Shown here in pieces: positions 1 through 7,932 of a DNA stretch of 64,000 nt. The notes under the pieces were generated by a model. That model saw nothing but the letters and a program-made list of their open reading frames with translations, searched no databases and was not told the origin of the DNA. Every line of letters starts with the position of its first letter. Within the stretch, counting starts at the first letter, position 1. The translations under genes were made by a program, and so were the position numbers. Location of the stretch: the NCBI GenBank assembly GCA_946482515.1, contig CAMLRS010000004.1, positions 62,001 through 126,000 of the forward strand, given 5' to 3'. Origin of the DNA: an uncultured Flavobacteriales bacterium. GTDB taxonomy: Bacteria > Bacteroidota > Bacteroidia > Flavobacteriales > Crocinitomicaceae.

Positions 1-202
1 TGAACACGTGAATGAAGAACATCCAGATCTTGGAGAAAAACCGGATCACCGGCAGCAGGTACGTCGCCGAGCGCGAATCGTTGTCACGCATCAGCGCCAG
101 CTTTGTTTCGCTGTTGATCGGAATACTGCTGTCGAGGTACATCGCCAGCCACGGATTCGGATCGCGGCTGTCGTGTTTGAAGTTGTCGAACGGTTGTTCC
201 AT
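1..202 (-). CDS. Unknown protein, 5' part only
   Basis: The first 67 codons of a minus-strand gene that runs off the left edge. The start is the ATG at 202-200, giving MEQPFDNFKHDSRD. The end of the visible part is hydrophobic (LLPVIRFFSKIWMFFIHVF), so a membrane segment or lipid-associated protein is likely. It lies downstream of, and on the same strand as, the fatty acid hydroxylase and ketosynthase genes, so it probably belongs to that set. The start region is duplicated at 774-803. I do not recognise the family. Confidence 0.6.
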   Translation of the reverse strand, partial: MEQPFDNFKHDSRDPNPWLAMYLDSSIPINSETKLALMRDNDSRSATYLLPVIRFFSKIWMFFIHVF

Positions 203-217
203 GGTTTTAAAATTAGT
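188..217. repeat. 30-nt direct repeat, copy A (start region of gene 1)
   Basis: Thirty bases holding the start codon and first codons (MEQ..) of the partial gene at 1-202 plus its upstream leader. They match 774-803 at 28 of 30 positions. The two copies bracket a block of about 556 bp that contains the 166-aa ORF. Confidence 0.85.
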
Positions 218-224
218 AAAAGGA

Positions 225-725
225 TCAGTGGATATATTTCCCAAATTCCAATCGCAGGGATTCATTTTTTCCATGCAGAAACAGAATTTCGCGGATACTT
301 CCATCCTTTGTATCGATAGTATACTGATTTGCTTCTTCCGGAAACAGGTCCGTAATTTCCAACAACTGATTTTTGACAAAATCTGAAATGTCCACAAAAT
401 GATTCCAATGCCAGGCGCTTCTTATGACTTCGGTTTGATAGATTGTGGAGCCTTCTATTTTTCTGGTCCGATCAAAGTGTTTTTCAATGCTGGTTTTCGG
501 ATCATCTACTGATCGTTTAGTCGGTAGAATGTGTTCGGTAAAGTACTCTTCGGTCCCAATCTGGTTGGGTGAAGCAAAGATAAAGGTCGAATGCTCGTCC
601 AATCTTTTACTCAAATCAAATTGCATATCCAGCTGCCTCATATTGTAACCATCTGAAACAAGCGACAGCACTTTATTGAACAGGAAAACCGAGTTAGCTA
701 ACGTTGAGATTTGGGTATGGGACAT
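225..725 (-). CDS. Unknown 166-aa protein
   Basis: Complete minus-strand ORF from the ATG at 725. The product is soluble and moderately acidic, with no signal peptide or membrane segment and no motif I recognise. Its bases are clearly richer in A+T than the neighbouring ketosynthase gene. It sits exactly between the two copies of a 30-nt duplication, so it looks like a later insertion between the ketosynthase gene and the partial gene at the window edge. Being on the same strand, it would be co-transcribed with them. Confidence 0.6.
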   Translation of the reverse strand: MSHTQISTLANSVFLFNKVLSLVSDGYNMRQLDMQFDLSKRLDEHSTFIFASPNQIGTEEYFTEHILPTKRSVDDPKTSIEKHFDRTRKIEGSTIYQTEVIRSAWHWNHFVDISDFVKNQLLEITDLFPEEANQYTIDTKDGSIREILFLHGKNESLRLEFGKYIH

Positions 726-773
726 AAGGTGTCAAGTTTTTAATTAGGTGGAGAGCTATTGTGTTGAGTTATT

Positions 774-803
774 GAACAGTTGCTCCATGGTTTTAAAATT
801 AGT
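774..803. repeat. 30-nt direct repeat, copy B (vestigial start)
   Basis: The second copy of the start region seen at 188-217. Here the minus-strand reading frame gives MEQLFNNSTQ and then a stop, so it is a dead ten-codon remnant of the start of gene 1. It lies just downstream of the ketosynthase gene. Confidence 0.85.
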
Positions 804-821
804 TTTTTTCCAAAGGGGGAG

Positions 822-2669
822 TTAATAGTTCCCCAGCTCATCCAGCTGTAACTCGTAAAGCCTCGCTGTTGTTTTGGCCGTTACTGCAATGCGTTCCGCC
901 ACTTCCTGTGTCAGCGCCGGATGATTGAGCGCCTGCTCGAGGTTGTGGAAATGGTTTTCGTCGGCTACACCGTGATAGGTGAAAAACGACACCTGGTCGT
1001 CGCTGAGACCAAGCTGTTCTTTCATCATTTCGCCCCAATAGCCCGCCAGTCGCTTGCCGATGCCCTCGATGATGAACATGGCGCCGAGCAGATCGATCGG
1101 ATTGGATTTACTGGCCTGCTGGAACATAAAGGCAGAAAGCGCCGCACTCCCGATGTTCTTTTTCCGGCCGGTAATGGCTTCGAGCGGTTCGCCAAGCGCC
1201 ATAAAGTTCTTTTCGAGCAACTGATAGTCTTTGTGTTCGGCGGCCGTATGTTTGATGAAGGCCGATCGCAGCTCGAACAGGTCGATATCGATATTCGACG
1301 CCGCGCGGGAAATCCACTGCGAGCCGTCTATTACCTGCTGGCGCAAATCCATCAGCAGCAATTTGTAATCGTCGCGTGTGAGCTTCCCGTCATGGATTTT
1401 CTGTACGATTGGCACATTGAGCAAGCGGGTTTCAAAGTCGACCCAGATCTGCGTCAACTGGCGCACCAGCCATTCGGAAACCGGTGTTTGTTCCACTACA
1501 AGCTCGGGCGCTTCCACTGTTCGAACGGCATAGCGCGCATTTTCGGCTGTTTCGCCTTCGACTGTCAGCAGCATAAACGACGTGATAAAGCGGCCACTTT
1601 CAGGCACCATGCACAAGATTTGCTGGCCCGGACGCAATTTTCCGGAATAGAGCAGCTCTTCGAGCATAATGTAAATCGATGCCGAACCGGTATTGCCTTT
1701 GGTGGTGAGGTTCGAGAACCATTTTTCATCCGGAATCGTTCCACCGCCTTTTTCCATGAGGGTTTTGATCGGCGCTTTGAAAATTTCCGAGGAGTAATGA
1801 CAGCATAGCCAGTCGATTTTTCCGGGATCAAGCTTCCGGTCGTCGATCAGTCGGAAATAATGTGCCACGCCTTCTTTCACCACCTCATCGAGCAAACGGA
1901 TGTCCTGTTTGAGGTTGATCGCACCAGCCCGGGAAGCTGTTTCATAACTATCGTAATCGAGCCAGGTCTGCTCTTCGAAGTTGCGGTTGTTGTTCTTGCC
2001 GGTGTACATACACGGCGGGAACTCATGCGCATGCGAAGTCAGCTCGATCCATTCGATCTTCAGCGACAGTCCTTTCGCGTTTTTACGGTCTTCGAGTACC
2101 ATCGCACCGGCACCGTCGGACAACATCCAGCGCAGGAATTCGGTATCAAACGGCACGCTTTCCAGTTGCTGGGCTTCGAACCGCGAGCCTTTGAACAGGC
2201 GGCTGGCAAATTCACTGCCGATCGCCATTGCGCTGTTGCCTTCACCCGCACGCAGGAAGTTCCAGGCGCTTTTCAGGGCCATGACGCCGCTTGCACAGAC
2301 GCTTTGAAAGCTGGCTATTTCACAGGCTTTCATCGGTAATTCGCCGTGGACCATGCTCGCAAAACCGGGAACTGGCAAATCGCCTTGTGTGGTTCCGGTT
2401 GCCAGGAAATCCACCTGGTTCAGGCGCAAACCGCTGCGGGAAATAGCTGTTTCGGCGGCTTTGGCGGCCAGTTGTGCATTGGTATGCGTGCTCTGCTGAT
2501 CTTTCGTGAGTGCATAATGCCGCGACTGAATGCCGTTTTGTTTCAGGATGCGCTGACGTACGTTACTGGTTTTGCCGTTGATCGTGCCGAGATAGTCTTC
2601 CATTTCGTCGTTCGAAACGGGCTCGTTGGGCAAATAGCTGCCAATAGCGGTGATGTAGATGCTTTTCAT
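822..2669 (-). CDS. 3-oxoacyl-ACP synthase III fused to a heme-oxygenase-like (TENA/iron-redox type) domain
   Basis: 615 aa. Residues 1 to about 375 are a FabH/StlD-like thiolase fold with the catalytic triad visible: Cys125 in SVCASG, His291 in CCHYSS, Asn326 in KGNTGSA. Such enzymes condense an acyl starter with a malonyl or acyl-ACP unit. Residues about 395-615 are an all-helical extension with spaced His/Glu (HTAAEHKDY, ENHFHNLEQAL) resembling iron-containing redox/TENA-like proteins. Normal FabH is about 330 aa, so this is a real fusion. The start codon overlaps the hydroxylase stop by 4 nt, so the two are translationally coupled. A role in making a special lipid or polyketide-like product is inferred; the product is unknown. 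Confidence 0.85.
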   Translation of the reverse strand: MKSIYITAIGSYLPNEPVSNDEMEDYLGTINGKTSNVRQRILKQNGIQSRHYALTKDQQSTHTNAQLAAKAAETAISRSGLRLNQVDFLATGTTQGDLPVPGFASMVHGELPMKACEIASFQSVCASGVMALKSAWNFLRAGEGNSAMAIGSEFASRLFKGSRFEAQQLESVPFDTEFLRWMLSDGAGAMVLEDRKNAKGLSLKIEWIELTSHAHEFPPCMYTGKNNNRNFEEQTWLDYDSYETASRAGAINLKQDIRLLDEVVKEGVAHYFRLIDDRKLDPGKIDWLCCHYSSEIFKAPIKTLMEKGGGTIPDEKWFSNLTTKGNTGSASIYIMLEELLYSGKLRPGQQILCMVPESGRFITSFMLLTVEGETAENARYAVRTVEAPELVVEQTPVSEWLVRQLTQIWVDFETRLLNVPIVQKIHDGKLTRDDYKLLLMDLRQQVIDGSQWISRAASNIDIDLFELRSAFIKHTAAEHKDYQLLEKNFMALGEPLEAITGRKKNIGSAALSAFMFQQASKSNPIDLLGAMFIIEGIGKRLAGYWGEMMKEQLGLSDDQVSFFTYHGVADENHFHNLEQALNHPALTQEVAERIAVTAKTTARLYELQLDELGNY

Positions 2670-3397
2670 GGTTTGGATTTTGTGAAAAGTGAAATGATGT
2701 AATCCGGGATGGGCGTAATAAATCCGAAGTGTTTACGTCCTTTGGAATGGTGTTCGTTGTGTAGCGTGCCGAATAAGCGGAAAGGCGAACCTTTTCCGTT
2801 GCCGAAACGCACATTGCAATGCCCCGAAAAGTTGATCAGGATGCTCGAAAGCGGGTACAGCGCCACAGCTATCGGTGAAAGCGGCAGCCACGGCAGAATA
2901 GTCAGCGGAACGGTACTCAGCAATAACGCTTCGAACCAGTGAAAGTTGTAAACGGACCAAACCGTCGGGACGAACGAACGATGGTGGACATGATGCACTT
3001 TCCGGAAGAAAAACGGTGTGTGCATCAATCGGTGGACGATGAAAAAATGGATTTCATTCCAGGCATTGAGAATGATCAGTCCGATCACGATGGTGAAAAA
3101 CGTATCGGGCGAAAAGCTGATCCAGCCGTTTCGCACCAGCCAGATGATGGGAAGCGAAGAAAGACCGAATAAGAGGATGGAAACGAGTGAATGGCGGATC
3201 TCTGTACGGATCTGTTCGTCGGAAACAGGTTTGTCGACGATCTTCACGGCCCGCTTCGTTTGCACTAGCCAATCGGTCACCCGCGAGAACAATTTTCCTA
3301 CACCGAAATACAGCAGCAGGAAGTAGCCTGTTGTGAGCAGAAACAGCACCGGATAGGGCGTTTCAAAAAGGATGGTATGCAGCAAGCCGGATTTCAT
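2666..3397 (-). CDS. Fatty acid hydroxylase / sterol desaturase superfamily protein
   Basis: 243 aa integral membrane di-iron enzyme. The three histidine boxes of the family are present: HRLMH with an upstream NEIH, HHVHH, and HNEHH. They alternate with four or five hydrophobic segments, starting near residue 17. The family uses O2 to hydroxylate or desaturate lipid chains at the membrane. It is the first gene of the minus-strand set and overlaps the ketosynthase-fusion gene by 4 nt (ATGA), so the two products likely act on the same lipid. The substrate cannot be read from the sequence. Confidence 0.88.
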   Translation of the reverse strand: MKSGLLHTILFETPYPVLFLLTTGYFLLLYFGVGKLFSRVTDWLVQTKRAVKIVDKPVSDEQIRTEIRHSLVSILLFGLSSLPIIWLVRNGWISFSPDTFFTIVIGLIILNAWNEIHFFIVHRLMHTPFFFRKVHHVHHRSFVPTVWSVYNFHWFEALLLSTVPLTILPWLPLSPIAVALYPLSSILINFSGHCNVRFGNGKGSPFRLFGTLHNEHHSKGRKHFGFITPIPDYIISLFTKSKP

Positions 3398-3540
3398 GAG
3401 CTTTTTCTCTTTGGTAAAGATACACGCTCTGATTTGCCTGCAGTTGCGGAAAGTCGTACAGCTGGTTTGAGTCCTTGCGGAATGTCGTACATGAGCTTAC
3501 CAGTTCCCGACAGGAATCCAACAAAATCCTGCTTCCCGGG

Positions 3541-3561
3541 TAATTTCGCAATATTACGGAG
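3541..3561. repeat. Dispersed CGCAATATTACGG repeat, copy 1
   Basis: Core TTCGCAATATTACGGAGA, preceded by GTAAT, which pairs with ATTAC to form a short hairpin with a CGCA loop. It sits downstream of the winged-helix gene (minus strand). Five further copies lie near 37152, 37246, 37338, 48525 and 48634, all between genes. Confidence 0.7.
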
Positions 3562-3664
3562 ATTACTAAAAAATCAAGGGATTCAAAGCAATTGATTTCG
3601 AAAATTTCCACATCGGATGCCTCATAGCTTTTCAACCTTCCAAACCAAAAACGCTTTGCGTTTC

Positions 3665-4726
3665 TTAAAGCACCACCGCCGTTTTTCCCAGGAATTGCCC
3701 GAAGTGCCCGGCTGCTTCTTCGAGCCCTTTTCGCTCGGCAGCAGTGAGCTTTCCGAACAGCTCCGTTTCGATCAGCACCTGGTCTTTTTTCACCGAACGT
3801 TTCCACAATCCGCGCACTTTGCCGTCGATGACCACAACCGGACGAAAAATACCGTTGGTGGAAACGGCCCGGCTGTGATGCGCTTTCTCCAATGCAGCGC
3901 TCCGGTCGCGGTAGCTGATGATGTATTCATCGAAAGCCGGAAGCAACAGCACCTGCTGTTTCGGAACGTCTTTTACGACTTTGGAATCGAACCAGTAGGT
4001 TTCGCCATCGACCGTTTCAGAATGCAGCTTGTCTTTGATCGCTTCCATGCCCGTGCGGGTGTCTTTGATGGAAAGTCCCGACCACCAGGTAAAATCGGCT
4101 TGCGTTGCCGGACCGTGACTGGTATAATAACGCAGCGCCAATTGATGCAAGGCTTCTTCGCGCGAAAGGGATTTCGGGCGTTTTACACAGCTTTCCAGCA
4201 AGCGGTAGGTTTGTTTGTTCCCGCTCACCGCTCCACTGCAAATCAATCCGTCGAGCTCAGCATGGAACAGGATGTATGATAACCGATTTTCTGTATTGGT
4301 GATCGACTGTGCTTCCAAGGCCTTCTGAAGCTCGTCACGGGCATGTGATTGTCCATCCGAAAGCAGCTTTTCGATAATAGCATTGCTTTTTTTCAGCACT
4401 TCGGGCGATAATCCGAGCTCGTTCGTACGACCTTTTGCGATCGTCCGGATTTGCGGCGCCGTGAGCTCGAGCAGCCAGTGGATATCTTCAGCCGCTACTA
4501 AATGCCAGGTCGGTCGCAGCAAATGTGTCCGCAAAATGGTTCCGTTGACCAGCGCTTCGTCGACCGCTTTTTCGGTAATTCCGGGAATCCGGCAGCCAAC
4601 TGCCCATTTGATCATAGATGGGTCCTGCGCCTGCATAGCGGTCATATGACGGACGAGGTCGGAAGGTTTTTTGAAAGTCTTTCCCGCAACTTGCTGGGCA
4701 GCGAGGCGCATTAAAGGAATATTCAT
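3665..4726 (-). CDS. Winged helix DNA-binding domain protein (HTH_42 / YcaQ-related)
   Basis: 353 aa. It shows the hallmark layout of the PF06224 family: an early HMTAMQAQDPS stretch, LRPTWHLVAAEDI around residues 85-100, TENRLSYILFHAELDGLI mid-protein, then SHGPATQADFTWWSGL and LLPAFDEYIISYRDR. Relatives in other bacteria are DNA-repair glycosylases (YcaQ/AlkX) or uncharacterised actinobacterial-type proteins. It stands alone on the minus strand with about 270 nt before the next gene. DNA-damage or nucleic-acid binding is inferred from the family only. Confidence 0.8.
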   Translation of the reverse strand: MNIPLMRLAAQQVAGKTFKKPSDLVRHMTAMQAQDPSMIKWAVGCRIPGITEKAVDEALVNGTILRTHLLRPTWHLVAAEDIHWLLELTAPQIRTIAKGRTNELGLSPEVLKKSNAIIEKLLSDGQSHARDELQKALEAQSITNTENRLSYILFHAELDGLICSGAVSGNKQTYRLLESCVKRPKSLSREEALHQLALRYYTSHGPATQADFTWWSGLSIKDTRTGMEAIKDKLHSETVDGETYWFDSKVVKDVPKQQVLLLPAFDEYIISYRDRSAALEKAHHSRAVSTNGIFRPVVVIDGKVRGLWKRSVKKDQVLIETELFGKLTAAERKGLEEAAGHFGQFLGKTAVVL

Positions 4727-4740
4727 GAATGAAAAATACA

Positions 4741-4787
4741 GAAATAGTTGGAAGTTGCGAGTTGGAAGTTATCAGTTGGAAGTTGGG
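4741..4787. repeat. Degenerate AGTTGGAAGTT-type intergenic repeat
   Basis: Three loose tandem units of about 15 nt around AGTTGGAAGTT. The same style of low-complexity GAGTT/AGTT text recurs at 6125-6235 and 38270-38350. No coding potential. Confidence 0.5.
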
Positions 4788-4894
4788 GTTTATGGATTCT
4801 GGAGTTTTTTGCATCTCTACGCTGATTACAGGAACTGCTGAACGGTTTGGCAGGAAAACTGTATACCATTGAAATCATCAAAAAGGAGGTTGCC

Positions 4895-6130
4895 ATGAAA
4901 TTGTACCTGTTCTTACCCGTCTCGCTTGCATTAACCCTGACATCGTCCCGTTCGGGAAAGCTCACGCAGCAGCTTCCCAATGAGGAGCAGAGGCTCGAGC
5001 TGGCCAAAAAAACCGCCGAAAGCAACAACGCATTTTCCGCCGATCTGCTGGACCACTACCTGCATTCAACTGAACAAAAAGGAAAGAACCTGTTCTTTTC
5101 ACCCTTCAGTATTTCCAGTGCAATTGGTATGACAGCCGAAGGTGCTAAAGAAAACACGCTGAACGAAATCCGCAAGGTGTTTCATTTTCAGGACAACGAT
5201 TCCATCCGCCAATGGGGATTTTCCTCCCTCATTTCGATGATCAACGGAAAGCATCCGCACTACACGCTGAACACCACCAACGCGCTGTGGATCCAGAAAG
5301 GCGAAGTGCTGGAGAAAGACTTCCTGCACAGCACGAAGAACCATTACCAGGCCAGCGCCGAGTTGGTCGATTACAAGGCCGATGCGGAGAAAGCGCGCAA
5401 TACCATTAATGATTTCGTGGCTTCCAAAACGAATAACCTGATCAAAGAGCTGATCGCTCCGGGCATTATTCAGCCTGATCTGACCAAGCTCATTCTCACA
5501 AACACCATCTATTTCAAGGGTGACTGGGAACAGCCCTTCGATCCCGACCGCACACAGCCCATGCCGTTCACGACCAGCAGCGGCGAGGAAACCAAGCTGC
5601 CGATGATGATGCAAACCAGCGGATTCAACTATTTTGAAAACAACCAGTTCCAGGTACTGGAATTGCCCTACAAAGACAACGAAATCTCGATGGTTGTGCT
5701 GCTGCCGAAGAAAGAACGGGATATTTCCAACATCAGCCGTAAAGACATCGACAACGCGTTTACCGCGCAACTGGGCAGGCAACAGGTAAACGTCTGGCTA
5801 CCGAAATTCAAGTTCGAGACCAGCTACCTGATGAAAAACGACTTGGAAACGCTCGGCATGCCCCTGGCTTTCACCGATTTCGCCGATTTCTCGGGTGTCA
5901 GTAAAAAGACACCGCTAAAAATCTCCGAAGTCATCCACAAAGCGGTCGTGGAAGTCGACGAGCTCGGAACAGAAGCCGCAGCGGCCACCGCCGTGGTGAT
6001 GGTGGAAACCACATCCGTTGGTCCGCCAAGACCGCAACCGAAGTATTTCCACGCCGATCACCCGTTTTTGTTTGTGATCCGTCATAATGCGACCGGGGCG
6101 ATTTTGTTTGTAGGTGTGGTGAATAGTTGA
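4895..6130 (+). CDS. Serpin (serine/cysteine protease inhibitor), exported
   Basis: 411 aa from the ATG at 4895, chosen because AGGAGG lies 6 nt upstream and a signal peptide (MKLYLFLPVSLALTLTSS) follows. An upstream in-frame ATG at 4847 lacks both. Serpin signatures: FFSPFSISSAIGMTAEGAK near the N-terminus, LTNTIYFKGDWEQPF, and the C-terminal HADHPFLFVIRH plus GAILFVGVV. The reactive-loop hinge EAAAATAVVMVE (about residue 357 on) has the small residues needed for loop insertion, so it should be inhibitory. Bacterial serpins trap foreign or host proteases. It is monocistronic, with degenerate repeats on both sides. There is no lipobox Cys. Confidence 0.93.
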   Translation: MKLYLFLPVSLALTLTSSRSGKLTQQLPNEEQRLELAKKTAESNNAFSADLLDHYLHSTEQKGKNLFFSPFSISSAIGMTAEGAKENTLNEIRKVFHFQDNDSIRQWGFSSLISMINGKHPHYTLNTTNALWIQKGEVLEKDFLHSTKNHYQASAELVDYKADAEKARNTINDFVASKTNNLIKELIAPGIIQPDLTKLILTNTIYFKGDWEQPFDPDRTQPMPFTTSSGEETKLPMMMQTSGFNYFENNQFQVLELPYKDNEISMVVLLPKKERDISNISRKDIDNAFTAQLGRQQVNVWLPKFKFETSYLMKNDLETLGMPLAFTDFADFSGVSKKTPLKISEVIHKAVVEVDELGTEAAAATAVVMVETTSVGPPRPQPKYFHADHPFLFVIRHNATGAILFVGVVNS

Positions 6131-6235
6131 TGAGTTGGTGAGTTATTGAGTTCGTGAGTTATTGAGTTGATGAGTTATTGGGTTGATGAGTTGGAGAATT
6201 AGTTGCTAGTTAGAAGTTACGAGTTGGTCGCTATC
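6125..6235. repeat. Degenerate GAGTT(A/G)(T/G)TGAGTT repeat tract
   Basis: About eight imperfect units built on TGAGTTATTGAGTTGATGAG follow the serpin stop. They end in AGTTAGAAGTTACGAGTTGG, the same flavour as 4741-4787. Non-coding. Confidence 0.6.
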
Positions 6236-6319
6236 CGAAAGAGCGAGGTTGCTCTAAACGGATCTTTTCAAACTCAAACGTTCATACTTGATCATTAACC
6301 AATTGATAATTCATTGGGG

Positions 6320-6380
6320 GGCGGTTTTGGGATGAAACGCCACGGGCTTCGTTGAATGCATTTCACCCCAAAATCACGCC
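6320..6380 (-). other. Long imperfect inverted repeat (structured element)
   Basis: The left arm (6320-6340) and right arm (6358-6380) pair over about 20 bp, GGCG..TTTTGGG-TGAAA-GC with the reverse, around a 17-nt loop. On the plus strand two pairs are A-C mismatches. On the minus strand the same positions become G-U wobbles, so the helix is unbroken only in a minus-strand transcript. Nothing coding is seen in 6240-6490. Confidence 0.5.
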
Positions 6381-6498
6381 GTTGGTCCCTGGAAAACGCA
6401 TGCATGCTATTCGCGGGAACCATTTGAGGTGCAAAATTAGGGTGGGTGTTCGTAAGGGATTTACGTTCTAGGACATTATTCTCTCGCAGTGAAACGTG

Positions 6499-6639
6499 AT
6501 GGATGCGAATATTACCAAATCAATCCGCCGTGGAGGAAAACTCGAAGAGGTATCAGAAGCATTTTACACACTTCTAAGCACTCCAAATCATATAGATGAA
6601 GCTCTATCATCCCCGTATTTTCAATTGATAGATCTTTAA
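6499..6639 (+). CDS. Possible 46-aa ORF
   Basis: ATG at 6499 to TAA at 6639 encodes a small protein starting MDANITKSIRRGGKLEEV. The bases are AT-rich, like the following remnant. No recognised family. It may be the truncated front half of a gene broken together with the XRE remnant behind it. Low certainty. Confidence 0.3.
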   Translation: MDANITKSIRRGGKLEEVSEAFYTLLSTPNHIDEALSSPYFQLIDL

Positions 6640-6641
6640 AG

Positions 6642-6792
6642 GTGAGCCATCAACACCGATGGAATATTACTGTTGGAAAAGAACAGGCAATATCTCTATA
6701 AATTGAGACAGGTAAAGTGACCCCGAATATACACCATTGCTATTTTAGCAGAAGCATTGGAAATGCCAATATGGGAATTACTAAAACTGTAA
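6642..6792 (+). pseudogene. XRE-type HTH regulator remnant (frameshifted)
   Basis: Reading across frames gives VGKEQAISL, then YKLRQ-K, then YTIAILAEALEMPIWELLKL and stop. That is the typical second half of a Cro/CI helix-turn-helix protein (ISxYKLExGKxNPxxxTLxxIAxALExPxxELL). Two frame changes and in-frame stops interrupt it, and no intact start was found. It marks the border of an AT-rich accessory patch. Confidence 0.5.
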
Positions 6793-6803
6793 TGCAATAT
6801 TTT

Positions 6804-6811
6804 TATGTTTG
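6804..6811 (+). promoter_or_regulatory. Bacteroidota -7 element TATGTTTG
   Basis: Matches TAnnTTTG exactly and lies 36 nt before the ATG at 6848. No clear -33 TTG was found. It probably drives 6848-7507. Confidence 0.5.
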
Positions 6812-6847
6812 CCTACAATACCATAAAGCAACTATAATCAATCGACC

Positions 6848-7264
6848 ATGAGCGCCGAAAGTAATATCAACAAGGAAGAGCATATTAGAAGCCTTTACAG
6901 CTCGCTCAGTCAAAGTTCACAACAATTTGAACGGCAATGTATGTACATTTCCTCAGGAGCATTTACACTTTCCTTTGCTTTCATCACCGACATTATACCA
7001 GATTTACAAAAGGCACACTTTAAGTGGTTGCTCATATCAGCCTGGGTAGTATTCCTGGGCGTAATATTTATAAGTCTTATCGGACATTTCATTTCAACAG
7101 CTTATCATGTCTGGGCAGTTAAGAATGCTGCACTTTCACCTGAAGACTTCAACAAAAAAATCAGACCCTGGAACTATGTGATTCAGGGATTGAATATTAT
7201 TTCTATTTTAGGGTTAGGAACCGGCTGTGTTCAGCTGGTTTGGTTCATTTCATTAAATCTGTAG
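6848..7264 (+). CDS. Small integral membrane protein, unknown
   Basis: 138 aa. A polar N-terminal helix of about 35 residues precedes three hydrophobic segments, near residues 34-50, 59-80 and 113-135. No conserved domain recognised. The gene is AT-rich compared with neighbours and is followed after 2 nt by the first of two tiny proline-rich ORFs, so the three form one accessory unit. Confidence 0.7.
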   Translation: MSAESNINKEEHIRSLYSSLSQSSQQFERQCMYISSGAFTLSFAFITDIIPDLQKAHFKWLLISAWVVFLGVIFISLIGHFISTAYHVWAVKNAALSPEDFNKKIRPWNYVIQGLNIISILGLGTGCVQLVWFISLNL

Positions 7265-7266
7265 TT

Positions 7267-7389
7267 ATGAGTAGACATAACCCAACGCCTCCCATTACTA
7301 TTCCAAGTCTGCCAAGTCCCGGAACAAGGGGTACACCGATTCCTCCGCAAGTACAAACACCGCCTCCACCACCTCCTTCAACAAAATAG
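7267..7389 (+). CDS. 40-aa proline-rich peptide
   Basis: ATG at 7267, two bases after the membrane-protein stop. Very rich in Pro, Thr and Ser (PTPPITIPSLPSPG, ending TPPPPPPSTK). Too short for most gene finders. Tight coupling and a second similar ORF directly behind support that it is translated. Function unknown. Confidence 0.45.
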   Translation: MSRHNPTPPITIPSLPSPGTRGTPIPPQVQTPPPPPPSTK

Positions 7390-7399
7390 CGCCAAGCGC

Positions 7400-7507
7400 A
7401 TGGCTAAACAGACACCTCAAAAACCAGCAACTCCACGTCCATCCAAAGAAGGATTTGGAACCGTAATTCCACCAAAGGTTACAAAACCACCAGCGACCAA
7501 AAAATAA
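7400..7507 (+). CDS. 35-aa Lys/Pro-rich peptide
   Basis: ATG at 7400, 10 nt after the previous stop. Reads MAKQTPQKPATPRPSKEGFG and ends PKVTKPPATKK. Basic and proline-rich, similar in character to the 40-aa ORF at 45011-45133, which also follows an accessory gene. Function unknown. Confidence 0.45.
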   Translation: MAKQTPQKPATPRPSKEGFGTVIPPKVTKPPATKK

Positions 7508-7558
7508 TCTGTACAGTATTTTAAGCCCCACAAAAGTGACAGATGGGACATTGTCAAG

Positions 7559-7870
7559 TCAATTGTCCATTACCCCAAACCCATACTCCCGCTCCACTTT
7601 ACATACGCGCACCTGGTAGCATTCGTACCAGTCTTTGCGGCCGCGCTGCTGGGCTTCCAGGTGGTCAACATTAGCTTTCCAGGCGGCAATGGCTTCGGGA
7701 CTTTCCCAGTAGGAAATGGTGATGCTGATCTCGCTTTGGGCGTGTTCGATACCGATGAAGCCGGGTTGCTGACGCGCCAGCTCTTCCATTCGATCGGCAG
7801 TTTCGGAATAATCGTTGTTGTCCGGCTTTTTGCGGGAAGTGAAAATGACAGCGTAGTATGGAGCTTTCAT
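7559..7870 (-). CDS. Antibiotic biosynthesis monooxygenase (ABM) domain protein
   Basis: 103 aa, the usual single-domain length. The features are YYAVIFTSRKK at the first strand, a helix with MEELARQQPGFIGIE, then ITISYWESPEAIAAWKANVDHLEAQQRGRKDWY, the classic ABM pattern. Family members are small dimeric ferredoxin-like proteins, some of which oxidise quinols or degrade heme. The actual substrate here is unknown. It lies downstream of the two-component genes on the same strand, with about 60 nt between. Confidence 0.85.
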   Translation of the reverse strand: MKAPYYAVIFTSRKKPDNNDYSETADRMEELARQQPGFIGIEHAQSEISITISYWESPEAIAAWKANVDHLEAQQRGRKDWYECYQVRVCKVEREYGFGVMDN

Positions 7871-7932
7871 AGGATTGCAATTTTAGATTTCAATGACCGT
7901 CAGACCGGAGGCCGTGAGACTGGAGACCGGAA

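Noticed and set aside
921..1808. 295-aa open frame on the plus strand
   Set aside because: Lies fully antisense to the intact ketosynthase gene with its catalytic triad. It is a shadow of a GC-rich coding region.
3363..3806. 147-aa minus-strand frame
   Set aside because: Overlaps the ends of two real genes and the intergenic repeat; Arg-rich composition typical of a shadow.
7508..7558. TGACA/TGTCA inverted repeat as terminator
   Set aside because: Only five pairs and a weak T-run; too little to call.
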